DNA of 64,000 nucleotides. Source: Tomocerus qinae. Lineage: Eukaryota > Arthropoda > Collembola > Entomobryomorpha > Tomoceridae. Shown piece by piece: positions 44,601 through 55,582 of this stretch. The position numbers and the translations under genes are program-made. The stretch lies in contig CM034546.1 of assembly GCA_020055645.1 (NCBI GenBank), positions 58,466,001 to 58,530,000 of the forward strand. The letters are read 5' to 3'. Numbering within the stretch: position 1 is the stretch's first letter; each line of letters begins with the position of its first letter. The notes beneath the pieces were generated by a model. That model was not told the origin of the DNA. It was given only the letters and a program-made list of their open reading frames with translations, and ran no database searches.

Positions 44601-47600
44601 ATAAAGGTCGATCAGATTTTTAAAATGTATAAGCCAAAGTGGATATCAGTATGATTAACAGAACATTTGAAGTGGTCGTAATAATGTTATCCATATATCG
44701 TGCGCTAGAATTGTTAAAGTTTCGTGCAAATATCGATTAGATTTTTAAAACGTTGAAGCCAGAGTGAATATCATTATGGTTAATAAAATATATGAAGGTG
44801 TTTATAATGATGTTATCAATAGATATTACCCAAGAATTGTCCAAGTTTCATTTATGGGTCGATCATATTTTTAAAATGTATAAGCCAGAGTGGATATCAA
44901 TATAGTAGTCTGAATACTTGAAGGTGCTCGTAGTAAAGTTAACCATTTATGGTGCGCTGGAATTGTTTAAGTTTTGTGCAACGGTCGAACAGATTTTTAA
45001 AACGTAAAAGCCAGAGTGGAATTTGGAATGGTAGTCAGAATACTTGAAGGTGTTCGTAATGATGTTACAATTTGATGGTACCCTAGATTTTTCCAAGTTT
45101 CGTACAAAGGTCGATCAGATTTTTAAAATATATAAGCCAGAGTGGATATCAGTATGGTTAACAGAATATTTGAAGGTGCTCGTAATGTTTTTATCCATAT
45201 ATCGTGCGCTGGAATTGTTAAAATTTCGTGTAAAGATTGATTAGATTTTTAAAACGTTTAAGCCAAAGTGGATATCAATATGGGAGTCAGAATTCTTGAA
45301 CGTGCTTTTAATGATGTTGGCAATAGATCTTACATTAGATTTCCCCAAGTTTCTTATAAAGGTCGATCAGATTTTTAAAATCTATAAGCCAGAGGTAATA
45401 TCAATATGGTTTACAGAACATTTAAAGGTGTTCGTAATAATGTTATCCATATATCATGCGCTGGAATTGTTAAAGCTTCGTGTAAACATCGATCAGATTT
45501 TTAAAACGTTTAAGCCAAAGTGGATATCAATATGGGAGTCAGAATTCTTGAACGTGCTTTTAATGATGTTAGCAATAGATATTACATTAGATTTCCACAA
45601 GTTTCTTATAAAGGTCGATCAGATTTTTAAAATGTATAAGCCAGAGGTAATATCAATATGGTTTACAGAACATTTAAAGGTGTTCGTAATAATGTTATCC
45701 ATATATCATGCGCTGGAATTGTTAAAGCTTCGTGTAAAGATCGATCAGATTTTTAAAATGAATAAGCATTATTGGATATGAATGTGGTAGTCATAATACT
45801 TGAAGGTGTTCGTAATGATGTTACAATTTAATGGTACCCTAGATTTATCCAAGTTTTGTACAAAAGTCGATCAGATTTTTAAAATGTATAAGCCAGAGTG
45901 GATATCAGTATGGTTAACAGAATATTTGAAGGTGCTCGTAATGTTTTTATCCATATATCGTGCGCTGGAATTGTTAAAGTTTCGTGTAAAGATCGATTAG
46001 ATTTTTAAAACGTTTAAGCCAGAGTGAATATCAGCATAACTAGTTAGAATATTTGAACGTGCTCGTAATGATGTTACCAATAGATACTACATTAGATTTC
46101 TCCAAGTTTCTTATAAAGGTCGATCAGATTTTTAAAATTTATAAGCCAGAGTGGATATCAATATGGTTAACAGAACATTTGAAGGTGCTCGTAATAATGT
46201 TATCCATATATCGTGCGCTGGAATTGTTAAAGTTTCGTGTAAATATCGATTAGATTTTTAAAACGTTGAAGCCAGAGTGAATATCATTATGGTTAATAAA
46301 ATATATGAAGGTGTTTATAATGATGTTATCAAAAGATATTACCCAAGAATTGTCCAAGTTTCGTTTATGGGTCGATCACATTTTTAAAATGTATAAGCCA
46401 GAGTGGATATCAATATAGTAGTCTGAATACTTGAAGATGCTCGTAGTAAAGTTAACCATTTATGGTGCGCTGGAATTGTTTAAGTTTTGTGTAACGGTCG
46501 AACAGATTTTTAAAACGTAAAAGCCAGAGTGGAATTTAGAATGGTAGTCATAATACTTGACGGTATTCGTAAGGATGTTATACTATGATGGTACCCCAGA
46601 TTTCTCCAAGTTTCGTATAAAGGTCGATTAGATTTTTAAAACGTAATAGGCAGAGTGGATATCAATATGGTTAACAGAACATTTGAATGTGCTCGTAATA
46701 ATGTTATCCATATATCATCCGCTGGAATTGTTAAAGCTTCGTGTAAAGATCGATTAGATTTTTAAAACGTTTAAGCCAAAGTGGATATCAATATGGGAGT
46801 CAGAATTCTTGAACGTGCTTTTAATGATGTTAGCAATAGATATTACATTAGATTTCCCCAAGTTTCTTACAAAGGTCGATCAGATTTTTAAAATGTATAA
46901 GCCGGAGGTAATATCAATATGGTTTACAGAACATTTAAAGGTGTTCGTAATAATGTTATCCATATATCATGCGCTGGAATTGTTAAAGCTTCGTGTAAAG
47001 ATCGATCAGATTTTTAAAATGAATAAGCAATATTGGATATGAATGTGGTAGTCATAATACTTGAAGGTGTTCGTAATGATGTTACAATTTAATGGTACCC
47101 TAGATTTCTCCAAGTTTCGTACAAAGGTCGATCAGATTTTTAAAATGTATAAGCCAGAGTGGATATCAGTATGGTTAACAGAATATTTGAAGGTGCTCGT
47201 AATGTTTTTATCCATATATCGTGCGCTGGAATTGTTAAAGTTTCGTGTAAAGATCGATTAGATTTTTAAAACGTTTAAGCCAGAGTGAATATCAGTATGC
47301 TAGTTAGAATATTTGAACGTGCTCGTAATGATGTTACCAATAGATGTTACATTAGATTTCTCCAAGTTTCTTATAAAGGTCGATCAGATTTTTAAAATTT
47401 ATAAGCCAGAGTGGATATCAATATGGTTAACAGAACATTTGAAGGTGCTCGTAATGTTTTTATCCATATATCGTGCGCTGGAATTGTTAAAGTTTCGTGT
47501 AAATATCGATTAGATTTTTAAAACGTTGAAGCCAGAGTGAATATCAGTATGCTAGTCAGAATATTTGAATGTGCTCGTAATGATGTTACCAATAGATATT

Positions 47601-49012
47601 ACATTAGATTTCTCCAAGTTTCTTATAAAGGTCAATCAGATTTTTAAAATTTGTAAGCCAGAGTGGATATCAATATGGTTAACAGAACATTTGAAGTGGT
47701 CGTAATAATGTTATCCATATATCGTGCGCTGGAATTGTTAAAGTTTCGTGTAAATATCGATTAGATTTTTAAAACGTTGAAGCCAGAGTGAATATCATTA
47801 TGGTTAATAAAATACATGAAGGTGTTTATAATGATGTTATCAATAGATATTACCCAAGAATTGTCCAAGTTTCGTTTATGGGTCGATCACATTTTTAAAA
47901 TGTATAAGCCAGAGTGGATATCAATATAGTAGTCTGAATACTTGAAGATGCTCGTAGTAAAGTTAACCATTTATGGTGCGCTGGAATTGTTTAAGTTTTG
48001 TGTAACGGTCGAACAGATTTTTAAAACGTAAAAGCCAGAGTGGAATTTAGAATGGTAGTCATAATACTTGACGGTACTCGTAAGGATGTTACACTTTGAT
48101 GGTACCCCAGATTTCTCCAAGTTTCGTATAAAGGTCGATTAGATTTTTAAAACGTAATAGGCAGAGTGGATATCAATTTGGTTAACAGAACATTTGAATA
48201 TGCTCGTAATAATGTTATAAATATATCATGCGCTGGAATTGTTAAAGCTTCGTGTAAAGATCGATCAGATTTTTAAAACGTTTAAGCCAAAGTGGATATC
48301 AATATGGGAGTCAGAATTCTTGAACGTGCTTTTAATGATGTTAGCAATAGATATTACATTAGATTTCCCCAAGTTTCTTATAAAGGTCGATCAGATTTTT
48401 AAAATGTATAAGCCAGAGGTAATATCAATATGGTTTACAGAACATTTAAAGGTGTTCGTAATAATGTTATCCATATATCATGCGCTGGAATTGTTAAAGC
48501 TTCGTGTAAACATCGATCAGATTTTTAAAATGAATAAGCATTATTGGATATGAATGTGGTAGTCATAATACTTGAAGGTGTTTGTAATGATGTTACAATT
48601 TGATGGTACCCTAGATTTCTCCAAGTTTCGTACAAAGGTCCATCAGATTTTTAAAATGTATAAGCCAGAGTGGATATCAATATGGTCAACAGAATATTTG
48701 AAGGTGCTCGTAATGTTTTTATCCATATATCGTGCGCTGGAATTTTTAAAGTTTCGTGTAAAGATCGATTAGATTTTTAAAACGTTTAAGCCAGAGTGAA
48801 TATCAGCATGCTAGTTAGAATATTTGAACGTGCTCGTAATGATGTTAAAAATTTATGGGCCGCTGGAATTGTTCAAGTTTGGTGTAAAGGTCGAACAGAG
48901 TTTCAAAATGTCTAAGCCAAAGTGGATATCGATATGGGAGTCAGACTTCTTAAAGTTGTTTATAATGATGTTAGCAATATATTTATATATAATGATGATA
49001 TATAGGGATATA
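38690..49012 (+). repeat. Sat3: 126-bp satellite array with 2,268-bp higher-order repeat, about 82 copies
   Basis: Head-to-tail 126-bp units with GATTTTTAAAACGTTTAAGCC, AGAGTGGATATCAATATGG, GCTCGTAATGATGTTA, CGCTGGAATTGTTAAAG or the alternative TTAGATTTCTCCAAGTTTC. Two unit classes alternate, giving a 252-bp dimer. From about 40974 a block of 18 units (2,268 bp) is tandemly repeated: landmarks recur at 41265/43532/45800, 42776/45044 and 43028/45296, and the third copy diverges near 46145. Copies 1 and 2 differ at only a few scattered bases, so they are recent. One plus-strand frame is open for one to four units at a time, which produces the many short ORFs here; stops arise where GATCAGATTTTT is GATTAGATTTTT. 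Not coding. Confidence 0.93.
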
Positions 49013-49086
49013 TACTAATCGATTAACCTTTTATTGACCTTTTTATCTCGCCTGATAAGGCAGCTTATAGAATCGCACAGTCCGCA

Positions 49087-49348
49087 TGTTCAGGGCTAAA
49101 TGTCCTAGTAGCTAGGTTACCTCAAATAGTATGTTATAATATTATCATAAAACAAACTTTGTTATTTTCATAGAATAGTAGTTGTAAGAAAAGTAGAAAA
49201 GTCACATTCTTGTCACAATCAGGCTAAGAGTCACACGTAAATTTCGTCCTCTCGTCAATGTCCATGATTTGTAAGGTTTTCAGAGGATCCAATAAACTAT
49301 TGGTGTGTTAAAACTACAGTGCTTAGTCATCTGCATCAGCAGCATACA
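49087..49348 (+). repeat. Solo BEL/Pao-type LTR
   Basis: 262 bp, TGTTCAGGGCTAAATGTCCT to ATCAGCAGCATACA, the reverse-complement relative of the LTR at 36570-36841 with scattered differences and small indels. No Gag or other element sequence follows it, so it is a solo LTR left by recombination. No 5-bp target duplication visible. It lies 75 bases beyond the end of Sat3. Confidence 0.8.
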
Positions 49349-49352
49349 TTTT

Positions 49353-50901
49353 CCGTCCGTCCGTTCGTCTGTTACCACGATAACTTTCGAACGCATTGAC
49401 CGATATTGATCAAACTTGCCAAAAACATTGCCTATGCCCATAGGACAAAGCCTATTGAAAATGGGCTACATTGGTCCATAGGTTGCTGAGATGACGCGGG
49501 CTCACTTTGTCTTCATTTTGATAGTCAAAATGAAAATATGGCATTGAATGGACATTAAAAGTTCATTTGTGCTTCCCATGGATTGTTAGCGGGATAGTAC
49601 AAATTATTAAATGCCGCTTCGACCAAATTTAAGATTTTATAATAAAGTAAATAAATCCGGAGAATACCTATTATAGGACGGAAATAAGGTTATTTCTCCT
49701 TTATTTGCAAATTGATAGTCAAATTTACATTTTTCGAATTACTTTTCATTATGATAGTCAATATTTACCGATTTTGATTTTCTTTTGATTTTGATACTCA
49801 ATATTAATCAACTTTGATCTTTTGTTTATTTTGATAATCAATATTATTCAATTTTGATTTTTTGTTTACTTTAATAGTCAATATCAATCTGTTTTGATTT
49901 TCTGTTGATTTTCACAGTCAATATTAATCTATTTTGATTTTCTGTTGATTTTATTAGTCAATATTAATCAATTTTGATTTTATGTTGATTTTTATAGTAA
50001 GTATTACTCTATTTTAGTTTTCTGTTGATTTTCATAGTCAATATTAATCTATTTTGATTTTCTGTTGAATTTCATAGTCAACATTACCCGATTTTGATTT
50101 TCTGTTGAATTTCATAGTCAACATTAACCGATTTTGATTTTCTGTTGATTTTAATAGTCAACATTAACCGATTTTGATTTTCTGTTGATTTTAATAGTCA
50201 ATATTATTTTTTTGATTTTCTGTTGAATTTCAGTCAATATTAATCTATTTTGATTTTCTGTTGTCAACATTAATCTATTTTGATTTTCTGTTGAATTTCA
50301 GTCAATATTAATCTATTTTGATTTTCTGTTGAATTTCAGTCAATATTAATCTATTTTGATTTTCTGTTGAATTTCAGTCAATATTAATCTATTTTGATTT
50401 TCTGTCGATTTTAATAGTCAATATTAATCTATTTTGATTTTCTATTGATTTTTATAGTAAGTATTAATCTATTTTGGTTTTCTGTTGATTCTCATAGTCA
50501 ATATTAATCTATTTTGATTTTCTGTTGAATTTCATAGTCAACATTAACCGATTTTGATTTTCTGTTGATTTTAATAGTCAATATTAATCTATTTTGATTT
50601 TATGTTGATTTTAATAGTCAATAATTTTCTATTTTGATTTTTTGTTGATTTTAATAGTCAATAATAATCTATTTTGATTTTCTGTTGATTTCAATAGTCA
50701 ACATTATTCTGTTTTGATTTTATGTTGATTCTAATAGACAATATTATTTTATTTTGATTTTCTGTTGATTTTAATGGTCAATAATAATCTATTTTGATTT
50801 ACTAATCTAAATAAATGTATTTCTCTTATTGTTCCACCAAAAAATGTGTACACGGTCCCCTTTGATCAGGCGAGCTTCTGTTACGGCTTGCCGTAGGTTT
50901 T
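49353..50901 (+). mobile_element. Composite element C1, copy 2, with 40-bp array
   Basis: Starts CCGTCCGTCCGTTCGTCTGT, CACGATAACTTTCGAACGCA, then CATTTTGATAGTCAAAATGA and CGACCAAATTTAAGATTTTA; ends AGGCGAGCTTCTGTTACGGC, TTGCCGTAGGTTTTT. This is the reverse of 23002-23645. Between the two parts, 49690-50810 is an array of about 27 units of TGATTTTCTGTTGATTTTAA then TAGTCAATATTAATCTATTT (40 bp; some shortened to 32-36), where copy 1 has only two or three. No ORF. Confidence 0.85.
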
Positions 50902-50915
50902 TAGCTTCTGAAAAC

Positions 50916-51641
50916 AATGAAAATCGAAATAGTAAACCAGGTGGTGAATTATTTCGATACGGAGAATTATTTTCCAACCGTCAATTTTATTAAGTTAATA
51001 CTTTTTGAAAATTAAAAAATGAGAAATAGTTTAAAAATTCAATTGATTGAGTTTAGTCTTTTTTTGAAGAAATGTCCATGGATTCAGTGATGTCTATAAT
51101 CATTTCTTCGTCGTCTGAGGGCAATAGTATGTCATTGTCTGACCAGTTTCTGGATATTGGGTGCTTTGTAGCAGAAGTTTCCCTACCTTCAATAATACAG
51201 TCTTTACCAGGTTTGAAGGCTGTAATCGTGTCGATTCATAATGAATAATGTCGCAAGAGTAAAATGAATTTTTGATTTTGTATCAAAAGTAATGTCCCAT
51301 GCTTAGCAAAAATCCAATTACAAATCGCTGTCAACGGAGGTGGTCTTGAATTTCCTCCTTCGGTAAGGACTACGTTCCCTGGAGTTGCAATCCAGTTGTG
51401 TTGGTGACCATTCTCATTCTTATTAGATCTATCATTTAATATTACGTCGTATAAGCTCATACATTCACTTTTTAAGTACATCTGCACTGCACTCAAATTT
51501 ACCTACTGAAACTTAGATTGAGATGGTGAATTATTTCGATACAGAGAATTATATTTCAAAGGCTACTATTTTCCTCTTGAAAACGAAAAAAATCGAAATA
51601 GTTACCCGGGGGGAGCACTATTTCAATACGGAGAATTAATT
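50916..51641 (-). pseudogene. Decayed DNA transposon with possible pogo-type transposase end
   Basis: Minus-strand ORF 51496-51236 includes NWIATPGNVVLTEGG, SRPPPLTAICNWI; further down (51235-51055), in a shifted frame, FKPGKDCIIEGRE, then an acidic LLPSDDEEMIIDIT tail and stop. A W-I-x-x-A motif followed by an acidic tail is reminiscent of the C-terminus of pogo/Tigger transposases, but the match is weak. Three directly repeated blocks surround it (TATTTCGATACGGAGAATTA at 50953, TATTTCGATACAGAGAATTA near 51531 and TATTTCAATACGGAGAATTA near 51620). Confidence 0.35.
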
Positions 51642-51984
51642 CGATTAATACGGTATAATGCAATTTAATAATAATATATAATGATGTTAACACAAAAATT
51701 TTGAGTCAAGTCAAGAATTGTTTGTTTTTCACTTTTAACTAACTTAAAAAAATGAACTTCTGATACTCCCACTTAATGAGTTGGAAAGCCTGGGCTCTAA
51801 TACCGGGTATTAGGATAGGGGAAGTAGTTACAATTAATTTTAGTTACAGCAATATACTTACAATATATCATTATTATAAAATTCAAGATTACAATCGTAA
51901 ACGCCTTCGACGAAATATTTTTGAATTTCATTTCCATGTAGTTGAAATGTTTACCTTTACCCTGACTAGTATTTCATATTTATA

Positions 51985-52095
51985 ACTTTTTAGATTTTTT
52001 CCATCACAGTGGTAAAAATGCAATTAATAATAAAATTGCATTTTATGGCAAAAAGTAAAATTATAATAACTTTGTTGTACTGATACACAAAGGAC
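51985..52095 (+). repeat. Dispersed repeat R2, copy 3 (diverged)
   Basis: TTTTCCATCACAGTGGTAAA, AATGCAATTAATAATAAAAT and GTACTGATACACAAAGG occur in the order seen at 23990-24112. No array expansion. The region 51642-51984 to its left holds nothing I recognise. Confidence 0.6.
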
Positions 52096-52408
52096 AACTT
52101 AAAATTAATTTTTAAGGTAGAATTTTTTTTACATATTGCCAATATTACTGCAACAATTAAACTTCAATATTTTTTATACTGACAGGACTCTGCATAATAT
52201 GACTGCATTGAACCTTGAGTTTTTACAAAATGAGATTTAATTGCAATGAACGGACTACAATTTGGCTACCGTTTCTCGGTAAATTGGTATTTGCGATTGG
52301 AATTGAATCTTGTTGGTATTAATAATTTCCTTTGGCAAACACAAAACTGGGAAACCCTAAAATAACTATAGGGGCAAAGCAAACAACGTCAACTTAATTC
52401 GATAGAAC

Positions 52409-52618
52409 TTAGACTAACACATGGTCTTTTAAAATGCTACTTTTTCTTAATTTAATCCATTCCATTGCCTTTTCAATATTTTGTTTGGATTTATAAAAGA
52501 TCCCATTTGTGATTATAAATAACACCAAATCTTGAATCATATATACGCAGACTGTAGAAATACAGATAAACCAAATGAATAACTTTTTGAAATAAATGAA
52601 CACGAAGCAAACACGCAT
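52409..52618 (-). CDS. Small hydrophobic ORF, possible receptor exon
   Basis: 70 codons reading MRVCFVFIYFKKLFIWFICI, STVCVYMIQDLVLFIITNG, then a charged tail NIEKAMEWIKLRKSSILKDH. One or two membrane helices. If the MITE at 52625-52966 is removed, the sequence just upstream is AATGCAG|CATTTAAAATG, which could be a splice acceptor, so this may be a terminal exon of a membrane protein. No family recognised; it may be a relic. Confidence 0.3.
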   Translation of the reverse strand: MRVCFVFIYFKKLFIWFICISTVCVYMIQDLVLFIITNGIFYKSKQNIEKAMEWIKLRKSSILKDHVLV

Positions 52619-52624
52619 TTTAAA

Positions 52625-52966
52625 CAGATTTCAACCAGCCGGTGGGTAGTGGGTAGGTGACTAGGGGGCAAAAGTGGCTAGTGGGAGGGCAAAATGTCAG
52701 GTAGCTAGTGGGCAAAAGAGTCAAAATTAAATTTTTAAAGTTAACAGAAAAAATTTTCAACCATAATTCACTCAAATAACCTAACTGTTCTGAGTTCGGA
52801 CAAATCGGAGTGAGTTATATTTCAAAGAGCTTGTTTTTATGTACACATAAACGAAGAGGCATCGATACGACATCTATATTAGTTAAAGAACTAACGATTT
52901 AGACTTTTGCCCCTTTTGCCCGGGTGAGTGGGCAAAATGTAAAAATGCCGTCTGAGAAAAACTCTG
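52625..52966. mobile_element. hAT-like MITE with exact 8-bp target duplication
   Basis: 342 bp. Left arm CAGATTTCAACCAGCCGGTG, GGCAAAAGTGGCTAGTGGG; right arm ACTTTTGCCCCTTTTGCCCG, GAGTGGGCAAAATG, GCCGTCTGAGAAAAACTCTG. Flanked by ATTTTAAA on both sides (52617-52624, 52967-52974). The left arm also occurs at 37683-37770. Confidence 0.85.
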
Positions 52967-53265
52967 ATTTTAAATGCTGCATTAATAGTACAAGGCCAAT
53001 ATTTACCTTAATTTAGATGCAGTGAGTATGGTAACTTACGTTTACCGATCCCTATAAAGCAACATTATCTTTTAATTAAAATTTTTGTGCTCCAAGCGGG
53101 TTTGCAATTTTTTGGTCTATTTCCATAGAATAAATATTTAAAATATTCAAATGTATTTATATTTGTACGTATGAAAATAATATAAACATAGATATTCACA
53201 TTCAACATTTTTTAAAAAATTGATTTGTCACAATGTACAAGTCATGACAAAATGGTTTGTTACAT

Positions 53266-53300
53266 TATATAAAAGCAGTCATGATATGCATTCAGTCATA
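53266..53300 (+). promoter_or_regulatory. Candidate TATA/initiator core promoter
   Basis: TATATAAAA at 53266-53274, then TTCAGTC at 53291-53297, putting the initiator A 28 bases after the first base of the TATA box, the spacing of arthropod TATA-Inr (TCAGT) promoters. The transcript would run to the right, where I find no convincing ORF before 55.3 kb; it may serve a non-coding RNA or a distant exon, or be chance in AT-rich DNA. Confidence 0.4.
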
Positions 53301-55350
53301 TTCGTAGTGTTAAGCAGAAGATAAGACATCAAAGCAATCATTTCTAATTTACTTGTAATTAAAGGTCCGTTGTTGTTAGTGTACAAAAAGTAGCAATTAA
53401 AATCTATAGTAAATTATAGGATACCCATAATTACACGATATTATATTACTGCTGGTTTTCATTTATCCATTCAAACGATATTAAAGTAAACATTTACTAA
53501 ATACCCGAAGTAAAGGGAACAGGAATTTGTGATGTAGACTTAAGACTTAATTAACATGCATCGATCTTGTGGCATGTTACTTATTTAACTAAGTATTCTA
53601 TACCATAATGCAATGTGTATTTAAGTGTATTTTTGTATTTTTGGTAAACAGCTAGAATAGTACTGCGAATTCAGTAACGATTATTGATTGAAACGTAATA
53701 ACTTCAAGTCTGGGCGTAATTAAAGTGTATTGTTACGTACATCAATCACCGATAGAAACGCAAAGGCTGTTTTATAGTTCATCCAAAATAAAAATAATAT
53801 CAAAATTTCGATCTGATTCATCAAAATCGTTGTGTATAGCTTGGCTTCAGTTGCCGAGTTGCCATTTGTGAAGATGTTCCAATCTTCAAGTAAATTTGCT
53901 CCAAATTTTTTACTGAGTAAGAAGCAAAATATCTTAACATTAAATTGCTATATGGATGTATAAATTATTAAATAGTTTTCATATACAAATAAATGAAAAA
54001 CTAATTTTTTGCTTAGTTTCCAATTTGCATATCAGTAGTATTTGAAAATCATCAGGACCAGGATTGCAAGATTTGTCATCTTGTCAAACGATATTTTCTA
54101 GCTATATACAAAAACCACCCCACCTATGGCCATGGTCAGGGCATGGAATAGGTTACCACCTTACTCATTAAATATCTAGGAATTGCAATTTAAGACCATA
54201 AATCATAATGAAAGAATTTTGTTATGAGTAAGTTGCAGTTTTAAGTCTATGTAATGATGAAATTTAAGTTTTTTTCGATTGGCTGGCACAGACGAAAATG
54301 TTCTCATGGCATGTAGGGTCAGTCTAAAATAAGTACTAACTTTTGCAACTTCAAAACTAATCCAGGGCTTTGTTATTTCTATGTATCCGCATTCAGCGCC
54401 AATTGAATATTCAGTTTTGTATTTCAATTGTTTTTTTTTAAACCGTAACAGTTCTATATTTTTGCCAATATGCTAGCGTCGTAAACTTTTAATTGTCCGT
54501 ATTGGTATAAGTGGTTTATGACAGAGTATCTTTATCGATAGACAAATTTTATTTTGTTGGCTGGATCATTACTTTGCTAAAATGTAATTATATGTCTGGA
54601 AAGCATTGAACTTGTTGAACACGCAACTTGATATACAATAGCTTGCACGTGGCTGATTATGCAATGGTTTAATACAATAATTATTGCGGCAGGATAGTAT
54701 GAACATGTTCCAGGTTTCATTTTGCTAACAATGAACTTACTTATTCTAAATTCTACTCAAGTGTTTGTTATTCAATAAAGTATGCCAAAATAACACACTC
54801 ATACCTATGGCATGATTGATGATGTACACATTAGGACTAGACCGAAGAAAACGAATTTCCAGCCTTAAAACTCTAAAAAATTTTCTCGCTTCGGGCAAAA
54901 CTTTTTACTTGTTTTATGGCTGCGGCCCTGCTAGACCCACATGCCATGGTACAAATGTCCACCTTGTGAAAATAATAATATATAAACAATTTTATCAAAA
55001 TGGTGTAAGAATTGGAATGACTAAAAAGACTCCTGAATTTGTCAATGTAACGCACTGACAGTCTCCTATCTTTTAAATATCGTGTACTGTATTAGTATTT
55101 AGGCTAGCTCAATTATGAATTAATTAATTAATGACCGACACGGCCAAGATAGAATTGATTGTACTTGGGGATGAATTAATATTGCCACATTTTCCAATAA
55201 GCCAAGATACAACACAGATTATTGTCACAAAAGCTACTTTAATTTCGATTGATAGCACGCTCGTTCAAAATATAATGGATTCCAAATTAGGGTAATAAAT
55301 ATTGGGAATCAATTAATCAGTTCCAATATTATGGCGAAGCAACAGACAAC
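53301..55350. other. Long stretch without a recognised gene
   Basis: AT-rich. The short ORFs at 54203, 54816 and 54873 show no domain. 54880-54935 (TTTTCTCGCTTCGGGC then TGGCTGCGGCCCTG) looks like a broken end of the GC-capped MITE family. Confidence 0.4.
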
Positions 55351-55384
55351 GAATTCGACCATCGCACAGAGAGGAGGAAAGTTG

Positions 55385-55445
55385 CTTCAAACGGTCAAGT
55401 ATAAAAGAGGGGGCGGGGTTTAACTTTGAATTTTCCTATACTATA
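55385..55445 (+). promoter_or_regulatory. Shared TATA-containing block, copy 2
   Basis: AAACGGTCAAGTATAAAAGA, GGGGGCGGGGTTTAACTTTG, AATTTTCCTATACTA; the reverse complement lies at 37072-37140. Similarity extends a little upstream (GAGGAAAGTTGCTTC against GAGGAAAGCTGCCTC). Confidence 0.5.
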
Positions 55446-55582
55446 GGTATATTGTCAGAATGGGTATTTTCAAATGTATTATAATTATAGTATATTTTAT
55501 GGCACATTTTTAAAATGTTTATTTTGTCTAGATTTTAAAGCTTTTAACTTGTATGACATCGTTAATCAGAATCAGCATCAAT

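Noticed and set aside
38997-49018. Some twenty small ORFs (MKVFVMMLQ..., MNVLLMMLA... types) as genes
   Set aside because: All are one to four units of Sat3 between stops, in the same repeat phase.
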